From assembly GCA_002303765.1 (NCBI GenBank), contig DBCB01000107.1:8546-25392 (forward strand): a stretch of DNA of 16,847 bases, written 5' to 3'. Positions within the stretch are counted from its first letter, which is position 1. Each line of letters opens with the position of its first letter. Below the pieces are notes generated by a model. The model made no database searches and was not told where the DNA came from. It saw only the letters and a list, made by a program, of their open reading frames with translations. Origin of the DNA: Planctomycetaceae bacterium UBA969. GTDB lineage: Bacteria; Planctomycetota; Planctomycetia; Gemmatales; Gemmataceae. The position numbers were made by a program, and so were the translations under genes. Below are positions 10,273-16,259 of this stretch, in pieces.

Positions 10273-12411
10273 ATGATTGATTTTAATAGTTCACAAAATT
10301 CGGGCTTAGATTTGGGAATAGCCGATGGCAACATTGCGATGCTGCAATGGAATCAGGAAGAATCCCAACAAAATCATTGTTCTGAGGATTTTTTCAATCA
10401 GCTTTTAAAGATGCTGGTTTCTTTGCAGAAAAGAACAGATCTTAAGGGGCTTATTTTTACCAGTTCCAAAGATGATTGTTTTTTTTGCGATTATTCTTGG
10501 GATGAGATCCGGGCAAAAAATAACAACCCAGGATATGAAATCAATTTATTAAACACTGCGAGTGCTTGCTTAAATTTGCTTGAAACAATGCCTTTTCCAA
10601 CTGTAGTGGCTGTTAATGGGCCATGCGTTGGGAGTGGGTTTGAGTTTATCCTGGCTTTTGATTATCGGATTGGTTGTGATAATCGTTTCACTAGTTTTAG
10701 TTTGCCTGGAATTAATATGGGCATACCCCCTGTACTGGGGACTGCATCCCGATTGCCCCGGATTTGTGGTATTGATAATGCTTTGGAAATAGTTGCCAGC
10801 GGATTTACCTATTCCGCTTCGAGCATGATGAGTAAAAATATTCTTGATGAAATGATCAATTCTGATTTTTTAGTTACCAATGCAACTAATTTAGTGAAGA
10901 AGTTATTTATAAGCCAAGCTTGGAAAACCCGTAGAATCGCAAAGGCTTCTTCATCTCCGATTTCGCAGGAGCAACGCGAGTTGGTTAGGGCAAAGTTTTT
11001 AAGTAAGTTGTTTGTTCAAAATGAGAGTGGGAAAAAAAGTGTCATCAATTTTTTTGTAAACTCTTGCTACCAATCCGCTGTTGATTCACAGGCTTCTAAT
11101 GTAGATGCTTTTGTCGTTGCGTGGAAATCTAATTATGTGAGAAATAGCTTCAGTCTTGAAGAAACACGCAGTGAAATTGTTCATTCAAAACAAATTGGGG
11201 AAGCAGTGATCCCCAACTATTTGAATAATGTCGGGGTTATTGGTTCCGGGGCCATTGGGCCATCGCTTGCATTGCTGATGGCGAAGCGGGGCGTTCCTTC
11301 ACTTTTGGTTGATGTTGCCCCATTTAATTTGGGCTTGGGGACTACTGCAATCATGAAGCAGTTGCATTCCAAATTGCGAATGGCTGCGCTTTCCATCGAG
11401 GAATTATTACAAGTTCTTGGGCGGTTAAGCACATCAACTGTTTTGGAATCGATTAAAGACCGAAAGGTAATTCTTGAGGCAATTATTGAAAATGAAGATG
11501 CTAAGGTGGAATTATTGCATCAATTGGATTCCATGGTTTCTGAAGGAGCGATTATTTGTTCTAATACCGCGAGTATTCCGTTGAAGAAACTTGCAGCGCA
11601 ATTAAAGGACCCAACTAACTTTGCGGGCCTTCACTTTTGCCCGCCATTGATTCACCCCAACATGGTTGAAATAATTCGTACCGATCTTACAAGCGATGAA
11701 TGCGTAGCCACTTTAGTTGGTTTGTGCCTTAAACTTCATAAGGTGCCAATCGTAGTGAACGATTCGCCTGGATTTTTAACAAATCGATTGCTGTTGGTTT
11801 TATTGAGAGAAACGCAAGAAGTTGTCGTTGAGGGGATGAACCCTTATTCGGTGGATGAGGCTACGGTTCGGTTTGGGTTTCCTAAGGGCATTTTCGAATT
11901 TTCAGATTTAACAGGAATTGATAATCTTGTTTATCTTAATACGATTATAGACAAAAATTTGGGGGGCCGTTTTCCGCCGCCAACCATCAATAAATGGTTG
12001 TTGGATAAAGTGCGTTTAGGCCAGAAAAACAAACTTGGGTATTACAAATATTCAGATAATGACGAAAAGTCTGAGGACCCTTTATTAATTGAAATGTTGA
12101 AACCTCTGCAAAGGGCTTCCTTAAGTTTGCCTGATGAAGAAGTAATGGATAGGCTTTTGATTGTTTTATTTGTTGAAGCGAATAGGATTCTAGGGGAAAA
12201 AGTTGTACCAAGCCCTGATATAGTTGATTTGGCTTTGAATCTAACCTTGGGCTTTCCCAAGGAATGGGGTGGGATTTTCAAATGGGCTGATATACAAGGC
12301 TGGGACAAAATAATCTTTCTTATCAACAAATATGCCTATTTGGGCGAAAGGGTTTCTCCCTGTGCTTATTTGACTAATAAATTAAGTGAAAAATCTCCTT
12401 ATTATTTTTAA
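10273..12411 (+). CDS. FadB/FadJ-like enoyl-CoA hydratase/3-hydroxyacyl-CoA dehydrogenase with altered hydratase site
   Basis: This is a cytoplasmic two-domain beta-oxidation protein of 712 aa, the usual length for FadJ/FadB. The N-terminal crotonase domain (about 15-210) has NGPCVGSGFEF, with Glu124 matching one catalytic Glu (FadB Glu119). The second catalytic Glu (FadB Glu139, in the LPE motif) is Gly146 here, in LPGINMG. The dehydrogenase domain begins near residue 318. It has the NAD loop GSGAIG (324-329), the SNTASIP strand, His454 in GLHF, Glu466 twelve residues later and Asn504 in PGFLTNRLL, all matching the catalytic set of 3-hydroxyacyl-CoA dehydrogenases. The common HFFNP is HFCPP here. 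A C-terminal domain with VRFGFPKGIFEFSDLTGID follows. The ATG at 10273 was preferred to the TTG just before it. The gene starts 14 bases after the giant gene and probably shares its transcript. It probably retains dehydrogenase activity; hydratase activity is doubtful. Confidence 0.9.
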   Translation: MIDFNSSQNSGLDLGIADGNIAMLQWNQEESQQNHCSEDFFNQLLKMLVSLQKRTDLKGLIFTSSKDDCFFCDYSWDEIRAKNNNPGYEINLLNTASACLNLLETMPFPTVVAVNGPCVGSGFEFILAFDYRIGCDNRFTSFSLPGINMGIPPVLGTASRLPRICGIDNALEIVASGFTYSASSMMSKNILDEMINSDFLVTNATNLVKKLFISQAWKTRRIAKASSSPISQEQRELVRAKFLSKLFVQNESGKKSVINFFVNSCYQSAVDSQASNVDAFVVAWKSNYVRNSFSLEETRSEIVHSKQIGEAVIPNYLNNVGVIGSGAIGPSLALLMAKRGVPSLLVDVAPFNLGLGTTAIMKQLHSKLRMAALSIEELLQVLGRLSTSTVLESIKDRKVILEAIIENEDAKVELLHQLDSMVSEGAIICSNTASIPLKKLAAQLKDPTNFAGLHFCPPLIHPNMVEIIRTDLTSDECVATLVGLCLKLHKVPIVVNDSPGFLTNRLLLVLLRETQEVVVEGMNPYSVDEATVRFGFPKGIFEFSDLTGIDNLVYLNTIIDKNLGGRFPPPTINKWLLDKVRLGQKNKLGYYKYSDNDEKSEDPLLIEMLKPLQRASLSLPDEEVMDRLLIVLFVEANRILGEKVVPSPDIVDLALNLTLGFPKEWGGIFKWADIQGWDKIIFLINKYAYLGERVSPCAYLTNKLSEKSPYYF

Positions 12412-12528
12412 TAACTCATCATTTTTTAATGCTTCATTTGGTAATTTCTATTCTATGTAGACTGGTTTTTAGGTTTTGATTACCTTATCACCCGCCTAAG
12501 TCTGAAATTCCGACCGTATTTCCTAAGC

Positions 12529-12534
12529 AAAGGA
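12529..12534 (+). promoter_or_regulatory. Ribosome binding site deciding between two in-frame ATGs
   Basis: AAAGGA is directly followed by ATGATC and then ATG at 12541. The first ATG (12535) touches the site and is too close for normal initiation. The second has a six-base spacer and was chosen as the start. The same arrangement is seen before the VOC gene on the other strand. Confidence 0.55.
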
Positions 12535-12540
12535 ATGATC

Positions 12541-13452
12541 ATGAACTTGTTCACAAAAATTCGTTGTGGCCTAGTATTAGCGCTTCCATTAACAGCATTG
12601 TCGCTTTTTGGTGTTCTTGGTGCACAGGAACCAAAGCGTGATTCAAATAAAAATAATTCTCCAGTAGAGCGGCCTGGCCAAGATCGTCCAGGAGCACCCG
12701 GGGCCAACAATAATGGGTCTCGTGATTTTAACAAAGGCCCCATGCCTAGTATGGGTGGTAAGGGTTTTTTAAATCCTATGATGCCCCCAAAACCTGATAA
12801 AGAACTTGAATTATGGATCAAAATCCTCGCTGATAAAATGACTGATAGAAATGATGATATTCGAAACAGTGCAAGAAGAGCATTGGTTAGTATGGGCCCT
12901 GCTGCAATTTATTCACTTAGGGAATTGACCGAAAGTAAAGATGCAGCAACTGCAGTCGCGGCAAGAAATGTAATGATGGAAATTGGCCGTTCTGAAATGC
13001 AAAAAAATATGATGATGCAACGAGGTGGTATGCCATTTGGTGGTCCACAAGGAATGCCCGGCATGGGTGGCTGGGGAAAAATGAATCCCCAAGACATGAG
13101 AAAAATGCCCGGTATGGGTGGCTGGGGAAAAATGAATCCTCCAGATATGAATAGAAAAGCCGGCCCCGGCGGCCCGCCCCGTGAAGGTGATCAAGGCAAT
13201 CGTCCTGGAGCAGGTAAACCTGAAGGGGATCGTAAAAGTGGTTATGGTAAAGGCGGATCATCTCGTGAAGGGGACAAAAATAAGCGCCCCGAAGGCAGAC
13301 CAGATGGTGATCGGAAAGTTGGTCCCGAAGTAGACAGGCCTAAAGGCGATCGTAAGGGTCCCCCTGAAACTGGTAGACCAGAGGGTGATCGTAAAGGTGG
13401 ATTCGGAAAGCCTCCACAAAATCAAGGTCCAGATTCTTCTCGTCAAAAATAA
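12541..13452 (+). CDS. Secreted HEAT-like protein with Gly/Met and PEGDRK repeats
   Basis: This is a 303-aa protein of unknown function. Residues 1-29 form a signal peptide (LVLALPLTALSLFGVLGA) with likely cleavage just before QEPKRD, so the protein acts outside the cytoplasm. A charged, Pro/Asn/Gly-rich linker follows. Residues 84-150 are two to three amphipathic helices that look like HEAT/PBS-lyase-type repeats (NDDIRNSARRALVSMGPAA). Next come a Met/Gly-rich stretch with a 17-residue tandem repeat (172-205) and a tail of about 95 residues with five degenerate copies of a GDRK/EGDK motif. The signal peptide and the PPREGD and GKPEGDRK segments match the next gene, so the two are paralogues that differ in their folded part. 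It is separated from the FadJ-like gene by 129 bases in which I see no clear hairpin, and it ends at a terminator. A scaffold or surface-binding role is possible but unproven. Confidence 0.85.
   Translation: MNLFTKIRCGLVLALPLTALSLFGVLGAQEPKRDSNKNNSPVERPGQDRPGAPGANNNGSRDFNKGPMPSMGGKGFLNPMMPPKPDKELELWIKILADKMTDRNDDIRNSARRALVSMGPAAIYSLRELTESKDAATAVAARNVMMEIGRSEMQKNMMMQRGGMPFGGPQGMPGMGGWGKMNPQDMRKMPGMGGWGKMNPPDMNRKAGPGGPPREGDQGNRPGAGKPEGDRKSGYGKGGSSREGDKNKRPEGRPDGDRKVGPEVDRPKGDRKGPPETGRPEGDRKGGFGKPPQNQGPDSSRQK
13054..13158 (+). repeat. Tandem coding repeat, two 17-18-residue copies
   Basis: Two adjacent in-frame copies begin at 13054 and 13105, each encoding MPGMGGWGKMNP followed by a variable DM-containing end. 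Synonymous differences (ccc ggc against ccc ggt; ccc caa against cct cca) show that the copies have begun to diverge. Confidence 0.85.
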
Positions 13453-13471
13453 TAAGTGTAATGTTGATAAT

Positions 13472-13511
13472 CCCCATTTGGATAATGTTTCAGATGGGGT
13501 TTCTGTTTCTT
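13472..13511 (+). terminator. Intrinsic terminator after the HEAT-like gene
   Basis: CCCCATTT (13472-13479) pairs with AGATGGGG (13492-13499), with one T-G pair and a 12-base loop. The T-rich run TTTCTGTTTCTT follows. It lies 20 bases after the stop codon. Confidence 0.65.
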
Positions 13512-13626
13512 ATGATGGGTTTAATTTAGTGTAGTTTGATTATCATATTTTGATTATTATTATATTCTCGTATTTGCTTCTAGTTATCGCATGAACTTCT
13601 CACCCCGGTGCAAAAAAGGAATAGCT

Positions 13627-14583
13627 ATGAAATCTTTTTCAATTATCCGCAAAGGGTTTGTTTTTGTTTTGCCCTTGGCTGCATTCACATTTTTTGGCGT
13701 TCTCGTAGCCCAAGAGCCAAGGCGTGAACAGGATAAAAATGCAGCCCCCGCACCTCGATCTACTAATGAAAGACCCGCCGATAATAAAGGAAGGGAAGGC
13801 ACGAGAAATCCTGCTCCAGCTAATCCTGCTCGTGAAGGCGAACGAGGTACGCGCCCAGAAGCTGCACCTGATGCTAAAGAGCGCCTTTTAAAAGAGTTGA
13901 ACTTAAACAAGGATGAGCGAGCCAAGGTTGAAAGTATCCTCGCAGCTCGGGAAGAAAAAATGCGCGAGGTCCAACAATCCACAATGAAAGCTATACGCGA
14001 TGCTATTGGGGAAGAAAAATTCCAAATCTTTATGAAGAATTCCGCTAACCCGAGCAGAAGAGCAGGCCCCGCAAATCCTCCCCGCGAAGGCGATAGGCGC
14101 CCTGAAGCAGGCAAGCCAGAAGCAGGAAGACCCGAAGGCGAACGCAAAGCAGGCCCTGCAAATCCGCCTCGTGAAGGCGATAAGCGCCCCGAAGCAGGCA
14201 AACCAGAAGCAGGAAGACCCGAAGGCGAACGCAAAGCTGGCCCTGCTAATCCGCCTCGTGAAGGGGATCGTGGAGCAAGGCCACAGGCAGGCCCTGAAGC
14301 TAAAGAGCGTATTCTCAATGAATTGAACTTAAGCAAGGATGTTCGAGCCAAGGTTGAAGGCATCATTAATACGCAGCAGGAAAAAATTAAGGATGTAATT
14401 GCAAAAGGTAGAGAAGCGAATGGAGACCGTGAAAAAATTATGGCTGAAGTTCGTGAACTTCAACAAAACATGGTGAAGAGCCTGAAGGAAGCCATGGGGG
14501 ATGAAAAATTTAAAGCATTCATGAAAAATGCCCCAGTGTTCAATCGAGGTGTAAGCCCACAAGGTCGCGATGCTTCTCGTTAG
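13627..14583 (+). CDS. Secreted Spy/CpxP-like helical protein with duplicated modules and PREGD linkers
   Basis: This is a 318-aa protein of unknown function. The ATG at 13627 follows AAAGGA with a six-base spacer and opens a signal peptide (residues 1-29, ending FGVLVAQEP) that aligns without gaps with that of the preceding gene. An upstream ATG at 13591 would add a charged leader and was rejected. The mature protein has two related helical modules (about 77-140 and 219-302). Each begins AKER.L.ELNL.KD.RAKVE.I and ends DEKF or EEKF...FMKN. The first helix resembles the LTxxQ-type motif of periplasmic Spy/CpxP proteins; this is a similarity of pattern, not a proven family match. A linker of 29-residue repeats rich in Pro, Glu, Arg and Gly lies between them. 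The second module carries an extra segment near 260-275. A role in envelope stress or as a periplasmic chaperone is possible from the Spy likeness only. Confidence 0.85.
   Translation: MKSFSIIRKGFVFVLPLAAFTFFGVLVAQEPRREQDKNAAPAPRSTNERPADNKGREGTRNPAPANPAREGERGTRPEAAPDAKERLLKELNLNKDERAKVESILAAREEKMREVQQSTMKAIRDAIGEEKFQIFMKNSANPSRRAGPANPPREGDRRPEAGKPEAGRPEGERKAGPANPPREGDKRPEAGKPEAGRPEGERKAGPANPPREGDRGARPQAGPEAKERILNELNLSKDVRAKVEGIINTQQEKIKDVIAKGREANGDREKIMAEVRELQQNMVKSLKEAMGDEKFKAFMKNAPVFNRGVSPQGRDASR
13819..14532 (+). repeat. Intragenic duplication of linker plus helical module
   Basis: Copy A (13819 to about 14046) and copy B (14245-14532) both encode ANP.REG.RG.RP.A.P.AKER followed by the helical module. 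The DNA is still close in places: gagttgaacttaaacaagga matches gaattgaacttaagcaagga, and cgagccaaggttgaa is identical. Copy B has an extra stretch before its last helix. Confidence 0.8.
14062..14262 (+). repeat. 87-base tandem coding repeat, two full copies and a partial third
   Basis: The units start at 14062, 14149 and 14236. Each full unit encodes 29 residues beginning AGPANPPREGD, then RPEAGKPEAGRPEGERK. The copies differ at few bases, mostly synonymous, which implies recent slippage or unequal exchange. The period is a multiple of three and stays in frame, so length change is tolerated by the protein. Confidence 0.9.
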
Positions 14584-14610
14584 AAGTAATGAATAATTTT
14601 GTTCATCATC

Positions 14611-14651
14611 TAACCTCATCTAGATATTGATCTAGGTGAGGTTATTTTTTT
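14611..14651 (+). terminator. Strong intrinsic terminator after the Spy-like gene, overlapping the convergent gene's stop
   Basis: TAACCTCATCTAGAT (14611-14625) pairs with ATCTAGGTGAGGTTA (14630-14644) over 15 positions, with one G-T pair and loop ATTG. Seven T follow (14645-14651). The right arm contains the TAA stop of the minus-strand gene (14642-14644). On the minus strand the hairpin is not followed by a T run, so it should act mainly on plus-strand transcripts. Confidence 0.85.
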
Positions 14652-15103
14652 ATATCAATGATTTGTTTGAAAGTAATTTCGCCTTTGAAATTTTCGATAA
14701 GAAGTACAAGCGAAGGGTAGGTTATAGCCTGGGTTACAAAAGCGTCTGCGGCTGGCGTCTGCAATTTCCAGAGCACTTGAAGAGAATTGCCTTTGGTTTC
14801 GCATTTTTCGAACACAACTTTAAACCCACCTGAATTACACTCGCCTCCTTGAATAACCAGTATCATCTGATGCGTGAAGTTTATCTCTTTAACATTAAGG
14901 AGCTTCTTGATTTTAGTATTGGTTTCAGGGATTGGTAGGTCAAGAAACTTTGAAAGTTCAGCCTCGGTTTTGAGAATAACTCCTTGGGGTTTTGCTCCAC
15001 CTTTTAGGCCCACTGCCTGAGAAATAATTTTTGGAATTGGTTCATCAGCAAGGATGATGCAGGAAAATACTGAAAAAAGAAGGATGTTTAGTAGTAAGCT
15101 CAT
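14642..15103 (-). CDS. Secreted PrcB-like domain protein
   Basis: This is a small 153-aa protein. A signal peptide covers residues 1-19 (LLLNILLFSVFSCIILA, then DEP). The Cys inside it is not in a proper lipobox, so I do not call a lipoprotein. The C-terminal 85 residues follow the pattern of the PrcB C-terminal domain: a strand ending in MILVIQGGECNSGGF, a charged strand, an LQVLW strand, then a P....FVTQAITYPSLVLLI ending. PrcB is an accessory subunit of a spirochaete protease complex, but the domain also occurs alone in many secreted proteins, so no protease partner is implied. GGAG lies eight bases before the ATG. The gene diverges from the DUF2237 gene and converges on the Spy-like gene, and its stop codon sits in that gene's terminator. 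The domain match is by pattern only. Confidence 0.75.
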   Translation of the reverse strand: MSLLLNILLFSVFSCIILADEPIPKIISQAVGLKGGAKPQGVILKTEAELSKFLDLPIPETNTKIKKLLNVKEINFTHQMILVIQGGECNSGGFKVVFEKCETKGNSLQVLWKLQTPAADAFVTQAITYPSLVLLIENFKGEITFKQIIDIKK

Positions 15104-15229
15104 AAGTATTTCTCCACAAGGTGATTAAAAGATGATATCTTCAATAAAGGTTTCGGAAGTGGAAAAGCTTTAACTTTCATGATTAACAATAGAATATTAG
15201 CATAAAGAAATTCAACTGGAGAAAGAAAT
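15104..15229 (+). promoter_or_regulatory. Divergent intergenic region
   Basis: This 126-base A+T-rich gap separates the starts of two divergent genes, so it must hold at least one promoter for each strand unless transcription enters from elsewhere. Both genes have GGAG with an eight-base spacer. I could not pick a convincing -35/-10 pair or an operator-like palindrome. Confidence 0.35.
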
Positions 15230-15592
15230 ATGTCAGGCGGGAAAAATGTGTTGGGAAAAGACCTTGAAGTTTGTTGCATGTCACCCAAGACAGGATTTTA
15301 CCGAAATGGTAAATGCGATACTGGGCCAGGCGATTTTGGCATTCATACCGTATGTATTCAAGCGACCGCAGAATTTTTGAAATTCAGCAAGGAGAGAGGC
15401 AATGATCTTTCTACCCCTGTACCTGACTGGGCTTTCCCCGGTTTAAAACCAGGTGATTGCTGGTGCCTTTGTGCGTCGCGTTGGAAAGAAGCTTACGATG
15501 CAGGGTTCGCCCCTAAGGTAAATTTGAACGCAACTCATATTTCTACCTTGGAATTTGCAAGCCTTGAAGAACTCCAAGAATTCGCTTTATAA
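15230..15592 (+). CDS. DUF2237 family protein
   Basis: This 120-aa protein matches DUF2237 (COG3651) along its whole length, a bacterial family of unknown function. Family hallmarks visible in order are NVLG.DLE.C (6-15), TGF.R.G.C.TGP.D.G.HTVC (21-42), FLKFSKERGNDLSTP (49-63), FPGLKPGD.WCLCASRW (69-85) and ATH (101-103). It has seven cysteines (15, 16, 29, 42, 77, 79, 81) and His39 and His103, a set that could bind metal or a cofactor; this is inference. There is no signal peptide, so it is cytoplasmic. GGAG lies eight bases before the ATG. It stands as a single-gene unit between a divergent promoter region and a bidirectional terminator. The usual family length is close to this, so the gene appears intact. 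Confidence 0.93.
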   Translation: MSGGKNVLGKDLEVCCMSPKTGFYRNGKCDTGPGDFGIHTVCIQATAEFLKFSKERGNDLSTPVPDWAFPGLKPGDCWCLCASRWKEAYDAGFAPKVNLNATHISTLEFASLEELQEFAL

Positions 15593-15610
15593 GCTATCTT
15601 CTTACCCAAT

Positions 15611-15651
15611 AAAAAAGGACACATGAAACAACTTCATGTGTCCTTTTAGTT
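15611..15651. terminator. Bidirectional intrinsic terminator
   Basis: AAAAGGACACATGAA (15613-15627) and TTCATGTGTCCTTTT (15633-15647) form a perfect 15-base stem with loop ACAAC. The plus strand leaves through TTTT and the minus strand through a run of six T. It lies between the stops of the converging DUF2237 and VOC genes and should serve both. Confidence 0.92.
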
Positions 15652-15662
15652 CTAATTAAGTC

Positions 15663-16208
15663 TTACTTTTTAGGGCCGACCAGTTCGATCAAATTGCCAT
15701 CTGGATCTTGTATAATCGTCAAATAAAGATCCTTGGCAATTGACTCAGGTATCATGATGGGGGTTTTAGCAATTGGTTTGACCCCTGCTTTTTTAAGTTG
15801 TTCCATGGCTGCAGTGGTATCATTGATCATGATGGTTAGATAGCGAAACCCGGTTTGGGAGTGAATGAATTCGTTTTCAGATTTTTTTGGTTTAACGCCT
15901 TCAATCTGCATGAGTTTAATTTTGGTTGCGCCATGCCCTTCTCCCAGAACAAATACCCGAATGCTCAGGGCTTTTTTGGCAGTAAGGCCAGCATCGGCTG
16001 CGAAATCAGCAGGGACATCAAATCCCTTGAGTTCTTTAAACCCGATTGCCTCGGTGTAAAATTTTGCAGCTTTTTCGATATCCGTTACCACAACACCAAG
16101 ATCAATGGTGGGGGAGGAGAAAGCAGATTTTTCCTGTGCCAAGAGTGGTGAGGCATTAGCACCAAAAATTGCACACAACACGAACGCAAGCATTTTCCAA
16201 CTTTTCAT
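15663..16208 (-). CDS. Secreted VOC/glyoxalase-fold protein lacking canonical metal ligands
   Basis: This is a 181-aa protein counted from the ATG at 16208, which has AAAGGG six bases upstream; an ATG two codons earlier touches that site. Residues 1-25 are a signal peptide (MLAFVLCAIFGANASPLLA, then QEK). The rest is one vicinal-oxygen-chelate domain made of two beta-alpha-beta-beta-beta modules. Module one starts IDLGVVVTDIEKAAKFYTEAIGF (35-57) and module two is FRYLTIMINDTTAAMEQLKKAG (121-142), ending in QDPDGNLIELVGP. Aligned by eye with E. coli glyoxalase I, the ligands His5, Glu56, His74 and Glu122 become Asp36, Lys98, Tyr123 and Glu175. A glyoxalase I or dioxygenase activity is therefore unlikely; binding of a small molecule is possible. 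It is the second gene after a sarcosine-oxidase-like gene about 50 bases upstream and may share its transcript. Confidence 0.88.
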   Translation of the reverse strand: MKSWKMLAFVLCAIFGANASPLLAQEKSAFSSPTIDLGVVVTDIEKAAKFYTEAIGFKELKGFDVPADFAADAGLTAKKALSIRVFVLGEGHGATKIKLMQIEGVKPKKSENEFIHSQTGFRYLTIMINDTTAAMEQLKKAGVKPIAKTPIMIPESIAKDLYLTIIQDPDGNLIELVGPKK

Positions 16209-16214
16209 AATCAT

Positions 16215-16220
16215 CCCTTT
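16215..16220 (-). promoter_or_regulatory. Ribosome binding site deciding the start of the VOC gene
   Basis: On the minus strand AAAGGG is followed by ATGATT and then ATG (16208-16206). The first ATG abuts the site, so the second, with a six-base spacer, is preferred. Confidence 0.5.
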
Positions 16221-16259
16221 CGTAAAGTTAAATCTAACAACGAACTTATGATAATTTCA

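Noticed and set aside
12412..12528. Terminator or promoter between the FadJ-like and HEAT-like genes
   Set aside because: There are short T runs but no hairpin of useful length and no convincing promoter pair.
13536..13566. Sigma-70-like promoter TTGATT...TATATT before the Spy-like gene
   Set aside because: The spacing is 19 bases, the region is generally A+T-rich and other pairs are equally good, so I do not call it.
13591..13626. Start of the Spy-like gene at the ATG at 13591
   Set aside because: It would place a charged leader before the signal peptide. The AAAGGA site with six-base spacing points to 13627.
14062..14262. CRISPR-like or non-coding direct repeat array
   Set aside because: The repeats are adjacent without spacers, have an 87-base period in frame and lie inside a secreted protein gene.
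13584..14366. Long minus-strand open frame (260 codons) opposite the Spy-like gene
   Set aside because: It is a shadow of the repeat-rich coding strand: the Pro/Glu/Arg/Gly codons give few stops on the reverse strand. It encodes low-complexity Ser/Gly/Leu/Pro sequence and has no sensible context.
15073..15103. Lipoprotein signal in the PrcB-like protein (Cys15)
   Set aside because: The residues before the Cys (VFS) do not fit a lipobox, and the hydrophobic core continues past it to a better signal peptidase I site.
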